Assembly (NCBI RefSeq): GCF_000755245.1
Contig: NZ_BBMP01000009.1
Span: 1 to 64,000, forward strand
Reading direction: 5' to 3'
Origin: Halococcus sediminicola
GTDB taxonomy: Archaea > Halobacteriota > Halobacteria > Halobacteriales > Halococcaceae
DNA length: 64,000 bases
The position numbers and the translations under genes were made by a program. A model generated the notes under the pieces. That model made no database searches and was not told where the DNA came from. It saw only the letters and a program-made list of their open reading frames with translations. Shown here piece by piece: positions 45,201-54,200 of the stretch; position 1 is the stretch's first letter, and every line of letters begins with the position of its first letter.

Positions 45201-46425
45201 CCGCGAGCGTCATCTGCGCGGATTTCGCGCTCCGCTCGCGGCGGGCTGTGGTGCTGTCAAGGGCACTCCCGTCCTGTGGCGAGTCATCGCCCGCCGATTT
45301 CAACGGCAGGCTCTCTCCCCACGGGTCAACGCGACTGGCGATGTTGCTGGCCGCGTTCAAATCCGCTTGGTACTCCGATACCCAACAATCGGCGTTCGTA
45401 CACCGAAACTCCGCCTGCGACGATCGGCGACCAATGTGGCCGCAGGCGTGGCACGTCTGGCTCGTGTACGCCGGGGCGACGAACTCGACGGCGATACCGA
45501 CCTCGCGGGCTTTGTCCGTGATACGTCCCTGAAGCCGGGCGAACGCCCATGCGTGCAACCGCCGGTTCATGTACGCGCCGTAATCCAGTCGTTCACGGAT
45601 GAACGACAAGTCTTCCATCACGATAACCGGCGAGTCGAACCCCTGTGCGTACTCGACGGCTTCGCGGGACGTTTTCTCAACGATGTCGGTGAGCGCGTTC
45701 TGGTAGTGGTCGAATCGTTCGTCGGTACGCCACTCGGCGGCGTCACGCTCTTGGAGTCGCTTGAGCGTGGTGTGCATCTCTTTGCGGAGGTGTCGCGCTC
45801 GCCCGCCGTCAACGAACATCGGACGAACAGGAGTACCGTCGTCTCGGCAGGCACAGCCCGCCAAGAGCTTGGATTCTCCGATGTCGAAGCCGACGTGGGT
45901 GGGATCGCCCGATTCGTCGGGTTTGGGGACTTCGTGTTCGACCGTGACGTGCAAGACCCACGAACTCCGCCGTTCTTGAACGCGGAACTCGCCGACCGAC
46001 GCATCGCCATCAAGCAAACCGAACCACAGCCCGCGCTGCTCGGGATTGATGTGGAGCGGTATCCAGAATCCGTTGCCACGGCCGGCCTGCGGGACGTACC
46101 AGCAGAACCCGGCTTCGCGTTCAGCGGAGTGGTCGAGACGAAACCCCCGATTCGTGAACCGAACGGGGTGGTCGTCGGCGAGTTCGGACGCGCCGTAACT
46201 ATTCCGAAGCGTCGGGACGTAGCTCTTGAGCGCATCCTTCGCATACGAGGTGAGGCGATACGGCGTCACCACATCGTTGACCGCCGCCTGCGTGGTTGCT
46301 CCCGAATCAAACGATTCGCGGAGCGCACGCCGGTAGTTCGCCACCGTTCGCTGAAGCGCACGCTCTTTACCCGCAGTGGGCGAGACGAGCGTGGCTTCGA
46401 GCGTCTTAGTGGCTGTGGCGGTCAT
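45190..46425 (-). CDS. tnpB: TnpB RNA-guided nuclease
   Basis: A 411-residue protein with intact RuvC residues Asp181 (GFDIGES), Glu271 (VIVMEDLSFIRERL) and Asp355 (QADLNAASNI), and zinc-ribbon cysteines 325, 328, 342 and 347 (the second pair spaced CTNADC). Subgroup differs from the other two. The last 45 residues (after NIASRVDPWGE) overlap the presumed omega RNA region. Confidence 0.93.
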   Translation of the reverse strand: MTATATKTLEATLVSPTAGKERALQRTVANYRRALRESFDSGATTQAAVNDVVTPYRLTSYAKDALKSYVPTLRNSYGASELADDHPVRFTNRGFRLDHSAEREAGFCWYVPQAGRGNGFWIPLHINPEQRGLWFGLLDGDASVGEFRVQERRSSWVLHVTVEHEVPKPDESGDPTHVGFDIGESKLLAGCACRDDGTPVRPMFVDGGRARHLRKEMHTTLKRLQERDAAEWRTDERFDHYQNALTDIVEKTSREAVEYAQGFDSPVIVMEDLSFIRERLDYGAYMNRRLHAWAFARLQGRITDKAREVGIAVEFVAPAYTSQTCHACGHIGRRSSQAEFRCTNADCWVSEYQADLNAASNIASRVDPWGESLPLKSAGDDSPQDGSALDSTTARRERSAKSAQMTLAEWG

Positions 46426-46486
46426 TCTCCGACAGTACCGAGTACGAACACAACAAGGTTAAAACCTACGAAAAATATGGTTATGT

Positions 46487-46621
46487 ATGAGCAAAACGGT
46501 TCAATTCGACCTCACGGACGAACAGCACGAACGACTCGCGGCGCTGAAGGACGAACGCGGCTACACGTGGAAAGGGTTGATGCTCGAAGGGGTGAAGCGG
46601 TTGGATTCCGGCGAGCAGTAA
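46487..46621 (+). CDS. Small RHH-like protein riding on TnpB element 3
   Basis: A 44-residue protein starting MSKTVQFDLTDEQHERLAAL and ending VKRLDSGEQ: a short beta strand then two helices, the plan of a ribbon-helix-helix (CopG-like) DNA-binding protein. A TATA-like AAAAATATGG lies just upstream. It is divergent from tnpB inside the element and could repress tnpB or omega RNA. Confidence 0.7.
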   Translation: MSKTVQFDLTDEQHERLAALKDERGYTWKGLMLEGVKRLDSGEQ

Positions 46622-46703
46622 CGCCGCCGCGCGGCGGTTGCAGAAGACTACACGCTCCTCCACGCTCTGAAAGGCGTGGTATCCGCGCTTGGAGGTTTAG
46701 CTT

Positions 46704-47105
46704 ATGACGGGTATGAAAGAAGGTGCTGGTGAGGATCCGTTCAGCGACGACACGTCTACGAGCGTAGAGTCAGCAGAACGAACGGGTACCGATGACACTC
46801 AACCAATTTCCAGTACCAGTCAAGAAGCAACCGAGAGACAACAGCCCAGTCAACAACGGATGCAGATTCCGTACAAATTCCGCCGTGATGGAGTCCAAGA
46901 TGGTCGTAATCGGGTGCCACTGTTTCTTCAAGAGGACACCAAAAGCGCCGAGCGTGACGCCTTACGAGAACTCGAAGAGCGATTCGATAGTACTGTCTCT
47001 CTGACTGATCTGCGAGAGGCACTCATGAAAGTTGGTCTTCAACATCTCGATGAGGTTCAGACCGACCTGGAAGAGTGGGGGTACGGAATGTCGTTCGATG
47101 AGTGA
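46704..47105 (+). CDS. ParA partner, probable centromere-binding protein
   Basis: A 133-residue protein: about 50 low-complexity acidic, Ser/Thr/Gln-rich residues, then PYKFRRDGVQDGRNRVPLFL, DALRELEERFDSTVSLTDLR and EALMKVGLQHLDEVQTDL. This C-terminal half matches proteins I recall as second genes of haloarchaeal parA operons. It now lies beyond TnpB element 3, 1.58 kb from parA, so its expression may depend on the element. The start ATG sits at the element's edge. Confidence 0.72.
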   Translation: MTGMKEGAGEDPFSDDTSTSVESAERTGTDDTQPISSTSQEATERQQPSQQRMQIPYKFRRDGVQDGRNRVPLFLQEDTKSAERDALRELEERFDSTVSLTDLREALMKVGLQHLDEVQTDLEEWGYGMSFDE

Positions 47106-47425
47106 TATTCGCACCCATCAAAACAGGGTGAGTATCTACGGGGAGCAGCGAGCTTGGCGAAGCGATCACTGTGGGTGATACCGTCTACGAGGCCGGCGAC
47201 AAGCATCCGGTTGACACAGAAAGCTAGAGCTGCGAAACAGCTATGACAGCTATCCACGACATCTATGTCCTCTGACCATCCTCGAACCCGACGTGGGAAG
47301 GCGCGGCGAGCAACAGACCGCGAGAGAATGCACGGCATAAGGCGACCAGTACCGAAGCTCACTCCGAAAGCAAGAGCGACAGCGGCCTACTGAAACCACT
47401 ACTCGTACTCATCGTTGGGATCGTC
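47106..47425. other. Stretch without a supported gene
   Basis: One very basic 42-codon frame (47265-47393, starting MSSDHPRTRRGKARRATDRE) ends just before the next gene. An alternative reading in another frame (SESKSDSGLLKPLLVLIV) runs straight into the membrane protein at 47426 but has no start codon. A frameshifted N-terminus of that protein is possible. Confidence 0.3.
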
Positions 47426-47743
47426 GTGGGCTGGGGAGCGTATCTGGTCTCCGCGTTGGCCGTTCTGAGCTATCCGACCGATGTAGAAGCGGTGTCGGTG
47501 ACTGGCCTTTCGACGACAACGACGTTCTGGATCGCGGTCGTTCTCCTCGCTATCATCGTCTTCGCGATGCTCGCCCGACCGGGAACGGTCTTCGTGGGCT
47601 GGCTGCTGATGGCCGGTGTCGTCGCTGTGGTGGCTTCTTCTGGTAGTGGCTGGACGGACGGGACACTGCTCATCGAGGGCCTGACGCTCGCGTTCGTCGG
47701 GATTGCGGCGTTCGTGAAGATGATCCTGATGCTGCCCGACTGA
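47426..47743 (+). CDS. Small membrane protein
   Basis: A 105-residue protein with four hydrophobic stretches (for example TTTTFWIAVVLLAIIVFAML and VFVGWLLMAGVVAVVASSGS). GTG at 47426 is the first start in frame. Protein-like sequence continues upstream in the same frame (LLKPLLVLIVGIVVGWGAYL) without a start codon, so the true N-terminus may have been lost or shifted. Family unknown. Confidence 0.55.
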   Translation: MGWGAYLVSALAVLSYPTDVEAVSVTGLSTTTTFWIAVVLLAIIVFAMLARPGTVFVGWLLMAGVVAVVASSGSGWTDGTLLIEGLTLAFVGIAAFVKMILMLPD

Positions 47744-48122
47744 TATCTTTTCGCTCAGGCTCTGAACAACTAGAGATGAGAGCGCCGAGAGAGTACGTGG
47801 TATTCTTCTGGCATTCTCTCTCGTACGGGATTTACTCCGAACAACGGGCGATCCGAAGCGCCGGCCGGGTGCTTTCGTCGCTGACTGCTTCCGTGGCGTT
47901 TCCTCCCGTGTAGGATCCATCTCTTCACCGCTCGCTTGTGAGTACGTCTGTGCCTTTCTGAGAGCAATGACGATCCGACTGGTGTTCTCTGGGTTCTTAT
48001 GGTGCGTACTCTCTCGTAATCACTGTGTGATCGAGCGTAGTCTGGCGTAATCTCTGTCCCTTGCGGCGTACTCTGCCTTGCTTCGGCCTCGCATACGGAC
48101 TGGTCCGGCACTCCGACGCTGA
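47744..48122. other. Stretch without a supported gene
   Basis: About 380 bases with no open frame of haloarchaeal character and no repeat or promoter that I recognise. It may be the decayed start of the gene that follows. Confidence 0.5.
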
Positions 48123-48553
48123 TCTCACAGGCCGGAATACGACTGCTATCCTCGCCCGCCGGAGGCCATCGAGCGTGTCTTCGATGTCGATACCAGCGAC
48201 ATCCGCGAAGTTATCAACCAGTGGGAGGGCCGAGACGCCCGCTCACCTTTCCAACTTACCGATGATTTCGGCGATCCCCGCCATCGTATCGGAGCTACCG
48301 ACGACCGCCTCATGAACCAAATTGACGCCCTCCAGCGCAAACAGTACGGCCACCTCCAACAGCACGCGCTCGCCGCCGAAAGTGTGCGCTCGCAGTCGCC
48401 GTCGGCGCGGTCGTCGTGTATCTACTCGTGGTCGTCGCAGTCGTGCTCACCACGCCCGAACTGCTAGCGAGCGTACTGATTGGTGGAATAGGTGGAGCGC
48501 TCGGTATCACCGTCGGAATAGGCGTAGTAGCCGACGCCCGAAGCGAATCATAG
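48123..48553 (+). pseudogene. Frameshifted gene with C-terminal membrane helices
   Basis: The frame opens after a stop at 48120-48122 without a start codon: RPEYDCYPRPPEAIERVFDV, then DTSDIREVINQWEGRDARSP, DDRLMNQIDALQRKQYGHLQ, QHALAAE. Near 48383 the sensible reading moves to another frame, ALAVAVGAVVVYLLVVVAVV then LIGGIGGALGITVGIGVV, ending ADARSES at TAG 48551-48553. The 5' end is lost and one frameshift separates a soluble part from two membrane helices. Confidence 0.65.
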
Positions 48554-48585
48554 CCACGAAATCGTCTCTCTGGTGGCTTCATGCG

Positions 48586-48620
48586 TATCCTGCCTGCGCC
48601 GACGGCCCCCTGTGGGCCGA
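48586..48620 (-). repeat. Dispersed pre-ATG module, copy 2
   Basis: On the minus strand it reads hairpin GGCCC-ACA-GGGGGCC, then GTCGGCGCAGGCAGGATACGC, directly followed by ATG (reading MKPPERRFRG). It is an inverted near-copy of 49583-49620. Confidence 0.7.
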
Positions 48621-48709
48621 AAGGAGACGCGATCATAGAGGATAATTTCGGTAGTGTCGCCAATTACACAATTGGAAAGAAGTATTAACGTTTGATGAGA
48701 TATCAATAT

Positions 48710-49387
48710 ATGACCAGCGCTTGCATCGTTAAGGCGCGAATTCCTGCTGATGAGTTTGCATTCTACAAAGCGCTAAGTTCGCTACCGGGCATCGAATTTG
48801 AAGTCGAGCGCATCGTCCTGAGCGGTGACAAGGCACCCATGCCACTCTTCTGGATACGAAACGGCGAGCAGGAAGCTATCGAAGCTGCCATCAGCGACGA
48901 CCCAAGCGTCCAGAATCTCACACTTCTCTCCGCATTTGAAGACGAACTACTCTATCGTATGGAATGGATTTCGGAGGTGAAGCCCGTTCTTCAGATACTG
49001 ACAAATTCAAAGGCAACAATTACTGATGCGTTCGGCAACGATGGTCAGTGGATCCTTCGGATACTATATCCCAACCGTGAGTTACTGAGTAAGACTATAG
49101 AATACGCCGAACAAGAGGGATTGACCATTGAAATAGATGCTATTCGGAAGATGAGAGGCAAAACAGTTGGCCGATTCGGGTTGACTGAAGAACAGTTCGA
49201 AGCACTCGAAGCTGCCCACGAAACGGGCTACTTCGACATTCCGCGCGACACCGATCAGAATGAGCTTGCTGACAAGCTCGATATCTCCCACCAAGCACTC
49301 TCCGAACGACTCCGCCGCGCAACAGACGCGCTCATCGAGGATACACTACTGGTTAGGAAAGCAGAGGAATCAGACGGGCAGAAATAA
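48710..49387 (+). CDS. Bat/HTH-10-type transcriptional regulator
   Basis: A 225-residue protein. The N-terminal 150 residues form a GAF/BAT-like sensor fold (SACIVKARIPADEFAFYKAL, LLYRMEWISEVKPVLQILTN). The C-terminal HTH-10 domain is typical: GRFGLTEEQFEALEAAHETG, YFDIPRDTDQNELADKLDIS, HQALSERLRRA. An ATG six codons earlier (48692) is also open. It is flanked by inverted copies of the dispersed pre-ATG module. Target genes unknown. Confidence 0.9.
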   Translation: MTSACIVKARIPADEFAFYKALSSLPGIEFEVERIVLSGDKAPMPLFWIRNGEQEAIEAAISDDPSVQNLTLLSAFEDELLYRMEWISEVKPVLQILTNSKATITDAFGNDGQWILRILYPNRELLSKTIEYAEQEGLTIEIDAIRKMRGKTVGRFGLTEEQFEALEAAHETGYFDIPRDTDQNELADKLDISHQALSERLRRATDALIEDTLLVRKAEESDGQK

Positions 49388-50720
49388 TCCACCGCTCGAT
49401 TCTCCAGCAGTTGAGACGATAGTTCATCTATCGGTTGTGGCTAAGGCCACCGTTCAAAGACACACCTACGCCACAACACGACCGTATCGCCTCACGCGAA
49501 CGCCGTCGCGTGACCGACGCGCTCCGACGCTCGCTACCGCGAGGCCAGCCCCGCAGTGGCTGGCGACTGCACCCGAGGTCTTACGGCCCCGGGGGGCCGT
49601 CGGCGCAGGCGGGATAAGTATGATCGCGATAGACCTGCCAGCTTCTGATTGTGCTGATTTGGCAGCGAACCTCGATCTCGTTCGACTGTGCTGTGACAGG
49701 CGAGCCGTCGCTGATGCTGCCGACCCGCACCGCAACGGGGGCCGCTCACCGCGGACCGCAGGACCGCACTACAATCGGGGGTCCATCCGTGCTGGTACTG
49801 CACCAGCAGTCCTGGATGTCAGGCTTCCATCGCAGTGGCGTCGTCGCACTCAGCCCTAACTCTAGCCAGTCGGATGTCGGGTGTCGCACTCGAGGTTTTC
49901 GCGCTGCTCACAGCAGTATCGCACCTCTTGTATATCAGGCCAGCACTCGTGGTCTTCGTTGTGCTCGCCAGCCAGTCGCTTGCGGTGTCTCGCAGCCAGC
50001 GGTTCTCGTCGGTCGTCGTCGGAGCTTCGCTTTCCTAGAACCCTAGCCGGCCTCAGCAGTTCCCCGCAGTTGATGTTCGCTGTCTCGCCTAGTTGTATCG
50101 GCTCGCTGGACCCCCGGCCGGCATTCGCGGTCTTCGTCGTCACCATAGCCGCTGCTCGCCTACTGGACCCCCATTGGTCGTCGCCAGTAGCATCCATCCT
50201 GTCGGCTGCTGTACTCGGCTGTACTCCCAGTAAGCCATCGTCGGTCATCATCGTCATCGTGCTCAGTTGCTCGCCCACTGGACCCCTGGTCTGCTGTTGC
50301 ACTGCCTCGCCACTGGACCCCCAGTCGGCACTCGCTGTCAGCGCCATTCTCCCCCGGTGATTTCGGTCAGTCGCCGCTCAGTCCACACTCGAGATTTCCT
50401 GGATCACACTCGGCTACTCGCCACCTGACATCCCCCTTGCTGGTTACCACGCAGTCGGACATCCACCATTCTACTGTTACATCATCTCAGATATACATCC
50501 GGCATGGCACGGCGCTTATCTCAGCGCTCACACCCGCTGGTTGCTCACCAGACATCCAGGGCTCGCTCAGTCAGCGCCACACCGCCATCCGGCCGGGCAT
50601 GGCTACGGGGCTGTTGCCAGCACCGCCGCGGCGGCACCCGCTCACTCGGACCCACATCACTACAAAAGCTCTCACCACAGGGAGGGGGTCCCCCATGCGG
50701 GTGTGTCGGCGTTGCTGATT
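49388..50720. other. 1.3-kb apparently non-coding region with degenerate repeats
   Basis: No frame here has normal haloarchaeal composition. It contains a recurring motif close to CTCGCCNACTGGACCCCC at 50101-50115, 50154-50172, 50269-50287 and 50305-50322, with GGGGGTCCAT at 49777-49786 as an inverted related copy. Looser repeats around GGCATTCGCGGTCTTCGT (49938-49957, 50119-50138) also occur. It lies just outside the secretion operon. It may be a decayed gene, a transfer-origin region or non-coding RNA; nothing decides. Confidence 0.5.
49583..49620 (+). repeat. Dispersed pre-ATG module, copy 3
   Basis: Hairpin GGCCCC-GG-GGGGCC-like, then GTCGGCGCAGGCGGGATAAGT, directly followed by ATG at 49620-49622. 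It is inverted relative to copy 2 at 48586-48620, so the two bracket the HTH-10 gene. Confidence 0.7.
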
Positions 50721-50721
50721 T

Positions 50722-50800
50722 GAGGTCAATTAACCTCTAATTATTGATGGTGTGGAGGGTGTTAGATGGCAACCTATTTGAGCTTGTGGAGGGTGTTAGA
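50722..50800 (+). promoter_or_regulatory. Promoter with palindrome and 16-bp direct repeats
   Basis: GAGGT (50722-50726) and ACCTC (50733-50737) form a palindrome next to the TATA-like CTAATTATT (50737-50745). TGTGGAGGGTGTTAGA occurs twice, at 50751-50766 and 50785-50800, on either side of the start codon, spaced 34 bases. The second copy is inside the coding region. These look like binding sites of an autoregulator. Confidence 0.55.
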
Positions 50801-51263
50801 GGGTATGGGAGAGGCGGAGCAGACAGATACGGAGACGCTTGAAGCGCTAGTTGAAAAGACACGCGGGCCTCGTGAAACAATTCTCGCCGGTCTCCGCTTC
50901 TACGGTGGGGAGGCAGACACGCAACGACTACGCCGCTACGAAGATGTGCCTTCTCGAAGCTATCATTTCAAAAAGTTGGAAGAGCAAGGATTGACGGAAG
51001 AAGTGGGCAGCGAGGATGCTTCGCAAGGTGGGGATGCCGCCAAGGAATATCGGCTGACTGATCTCGGTCAGGAGGTGGTTGAAGCGTTGGATGAAACAAG
51101 TGGTACCTCGACCGTCACAGAAATCGAAGAACGTCTCGATCAGGCTGAGGAATCCATCGATCAGATAAATGACCTACTCATAGATATGGCCGTGCATACT
51201 GGGATTTTCGACGAAGATCAAGCAGCGGAGTATCGCAAGAAGAATGGAATCGAGTCAGCCTAA
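50766..51263 (+). CDS. Winged-helix DNA-binding protein
   Basis: A 165-residue protein. Residues about 30-95 form a winged helix (RETILAGLRFYGGEADTQRL, VPSRSYHFKKLEEQGLTEEV, EYRLTDLGQEVVEAL), followed by a coiled coil (VTEIEERLDQAEESIDQIND). ATG 50766 lies about 25 bases after a TATA element; an ATG 13 codons later (50805) is an alternative. It converges on the coupling-protein gene with a 9-base overlap. It probably regulates the transfer region. Confidence 0.78.
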   Translation: MATYLSLWRVLEGMGEAEQTDTETLEALVEKTRGPRETILAGLRFYGGEADTQRLRRYEDVPSRSYHFKKLEEQGLTEEVGSEDASQGGDAAKEYRLTDLGQEVVEALDETSGTSTVTEIEERLDQAEESIDQINDLLIDMAVHTGIFDEDQAAEYRKKNGIESA

Positions 51264-54200
51264 GTAATCTTCAAACTTCTCAGTCATCTCCTCACTGCTT
51301 TGTCCACTTTCGTTTTGATCTGTGGGTTTGGCCTCCTCTGATTCCTCTGACTCGTCCGTTTCAGTGCTGATATCCACCTGCTCGTCGCTGGTAGATTCAC
51401 TCCTCTCAGCGCCGCCGTCAGATATCGTTGGTTCTCCTCCCGCTGTACTCGTTGGAGTCGATGGGATGGTACTCTCGCTGTCGGCTGATTCATCTATCAG
51501 TGATAGGATTAGCTCTGAGAGCGGTCGATTCTGTTCATCCGGCCGGTAGAGTTCGAGATCCGCTGGCGAGAGCGGTATCTTCTCACCGTCCTCGTCGCGT
51601 TCACGCTTCGGTACGGTGATGATGTCCCATTCAGCAGCGCCCGCATCGCCACCGTCGAACTCGTATTCGGGGATGGCCGGCGGCTTGATCGTCCGGTCGC
51701 CACTGGAAGGATAGGCGCTGGCGTCGTTATAGATGTCTGATGCCGTGTCGAAGCGGGCGTGCTCGGTGCCGTCGTTATCGCGGAGAATGTACTGGCCGGT
51801 CTGCTCGTCGTAGACCCACACGTTATCGGATGCACCGGGACGGGTGATCTGCTGACCGTCGATGCTGAGGCTGTTTGTGAACGTGTAGAAACGCTTCTCA
51901 CCCTCGACGGAGTGGTTGTCACGAGCACACGGTTCCTCACCGGCCACCGTGTCGTAGATCGCGTTGGCTTCTCCCGGCCGGCAGATGAACAGGCACCGAT
52001 GGCCCGCGTTATGCGCTTGTGCGAGGTTTGAGATCGTTTGCGAGGGCTGGGTCTGTCCGGTCGAGTGTTCGGACTCGATGAACGCATCCTGCGTCCCGGC
52101 GAGACGGTCGAGGATTGCGTGTTCATCGCGATAGTTGTTGATTCGGTTGGCTACCCGGTCGTGATCGTCAACATCGAGATCGTCCAGATAGAGCGCGTCA
52201 TCGAGCTTGGCGAGACCGTCGGGCATGGCCCCGCCCGTCTGCTCGGGAATGTCGAAGACGAAGCCCAACTGTGTAAACGGTACGTAGGCGTCGGCCATCT
52301 GTTCCCAGTGCTCTTTCCCGCCGTCGTTTTCCTTGTCGCCAATGTTCATGAAGCCCGTATCGAGCGCTTTCACTTCGGTCTGGACCTCCTCACCCTCCTC
52401 GATGATATTTTCGCGGTCGGCGAGGTAGGCATCCGAGATTTCTTGGAAGACCTTGCGCCATGCTTGCCCGACGTTGTTGATCTGCTCGCCACCGGGGAGA
52501 TACCGACGCAACCGGTCAAGACAGTCCTCGACAGCGACGTACTCGCCGGGGTTGCCCTGCCGCACTGACTCGTCGTAGACGACTTTCAGCGCGCGATTGC
52601 GAACGCGCTTGTCTTCCATATCGAGTTCGTCTGGCAGCACTGCGTCGGCGTTGATCGTGCCGGTGCCAGTGCCGCCGGTCGCGTCGATCAGCATCTCGTC
52701 TTTGATGTCGCTGGTCGAACGGGCGGGCTGGCCGTAGCGCTCCTGTGATTCGGCGATTAGCGCGTCGGTTTCCTCGTCAGAACGCACTTTCTCGTCGGAG
52801 AGCGATTCCGGCGCTGGCGGGAATGTCCGAACCTTGTAGGAGTCGGTTTTGTCGTTCTGATCGTCGTGGGTCCGCATGTAGATGCGGAACTGCGACAGCT
52901 CCTCGATGTCCTCGCCGTCGATGTTTTTCGAGTGCTGGTGAGCGATGTCCTTCGCATCTTCAGGATCACCGGGATCGAACGTCAGGAACGTTTTACAGTT
53001 GCCGCGAATCGCTTTCTGAATGCTTTGGGGAATGCCAATGTCGTCGCCACCACCCGTATCGAGGTTCTGAGCCGCGAACGTCAGCGAGAGATCGAATGCA
53101 CGCGCCTCTCGCAGGATGTTGTGGATGTTCGACTGTTCGGAGACCACTTTGTCGAACTCGTCACAGACGACATAGAACTGCGGCGGGTCCGGGCGGTCGT
53201 CGCGGTTGGTCTGCTCGCGGATCGACACCCACAGCCGACGGATGAGCGCGGTTGTAACGAGGCGCTTCGGCGTGTCCGCACCCGAACTATTTCGCACAAC
53301 GATGATCTTGCCATCACGAACGATGTCGTCGATCGAGATCGTTGTGGATGGATGGCTGGCGACCGAGCGGATGGTACTCGAAAAGATCCATTCCCAGAGC
53401 CGCCGAAATAGTGGTTCGAGGTCGTCTTGTGAGTATTCGGCGATCACATGGGTCGCCTGCTGAATCCACTCGATGCGCTCCTCGCCCATCATCTCGTGGA
53501 TGCGTTGGCGGCCTTCCTCGTCGGCGAGCAGGAACGCCATATCGAGCATCGTCACGGTCTCGTCGGTGCGGACTTGGTACTCGGCGAGGCCACGGACGAC
53601 CGCGCGGGTAATGCCGCTCATGCGGGGTCCCCAACTGCTGCCGTCACCGGATTGGGCCAGCAGTGCCTCGAAATCGTCTGCGAGAGCGCTGACGGCACTA
53701 TCGAAGGCCTGACTCTCGGGGTCGGGGTCTTCGAGTGGGATTTCGAGGAAATTGAAGCCGACCTCGTATTCGGCGTCCGCACCGATGTCGATGAATACGA
53801 GGTCTTCTTCGCGATGGTCGGGCAGCAGCCGAACGACATCCTTGGCGTCCTGTCCTTTCGGATCGAAGAACAGCCCGCCGTGGCCGCGTTGCATGATCTG
53901 ATAGAAGAAGTTGGTCAGCAGCGTGGTTTTGCCGACACCCGTAGAGCCGCCGACGAACTGGTGAACGTTCAATATATCGGGTTCGACGCCGGCTTCGACC
54001 TCGCTGCGCATGCCGTAGCCATACCAGTAGGGTTTGGCCGGATCGGTCGTCGAAAGCAGCGCGCGCTGACGCTCGGTGAGCGAAGCCGTAGCCCTGTCGA
54101 GGCCGACTTCATCCCAATCAAACCGGGGTGTGCGTGGTGGAACTCCTTGTCCGGCGGCGGACATCGAGTGGTCGAACTGTTGGAGAGCGAGGTCGGTTGG

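Larger units (their letters stand above)
45122..46703 (-). mobile_element. IS200/IS605-type TnpB-only element 3, inserted in the partition operon
   Basis: The right end is the hairpin 45128-45150 (CCTCC, stem CCGGCC-like, loop TGAA, then GGGAATCCC) next to TTGAC 45121-45125. The left end is the hairpin 46657-46679 (CCTCCACGCTCTGAAAGGCGTGG, then TATCCGCGC). It carries tnpB leftward and a 44-residue gene rightward, and no tnpA. It separates parA from its partner gene. The left limit is estimated to within about 10 bases. Confidence 0.78.

Noticed and set aside
45121-46707. 528-codon rightward frame over TnpB element 3
   Set aside because: It lies antisense to a tnpB with intact catalytic residues and has an Arg-rich composition typical of a high-GC shadow frame.
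49862-50347. 161-codon leftward frame in the repeat region
   Set aside because: Its composition (many Arg, Ser, Met and His, few acidic runs) is unlike real genes here, and the DNA repeats explain its internal similarity.
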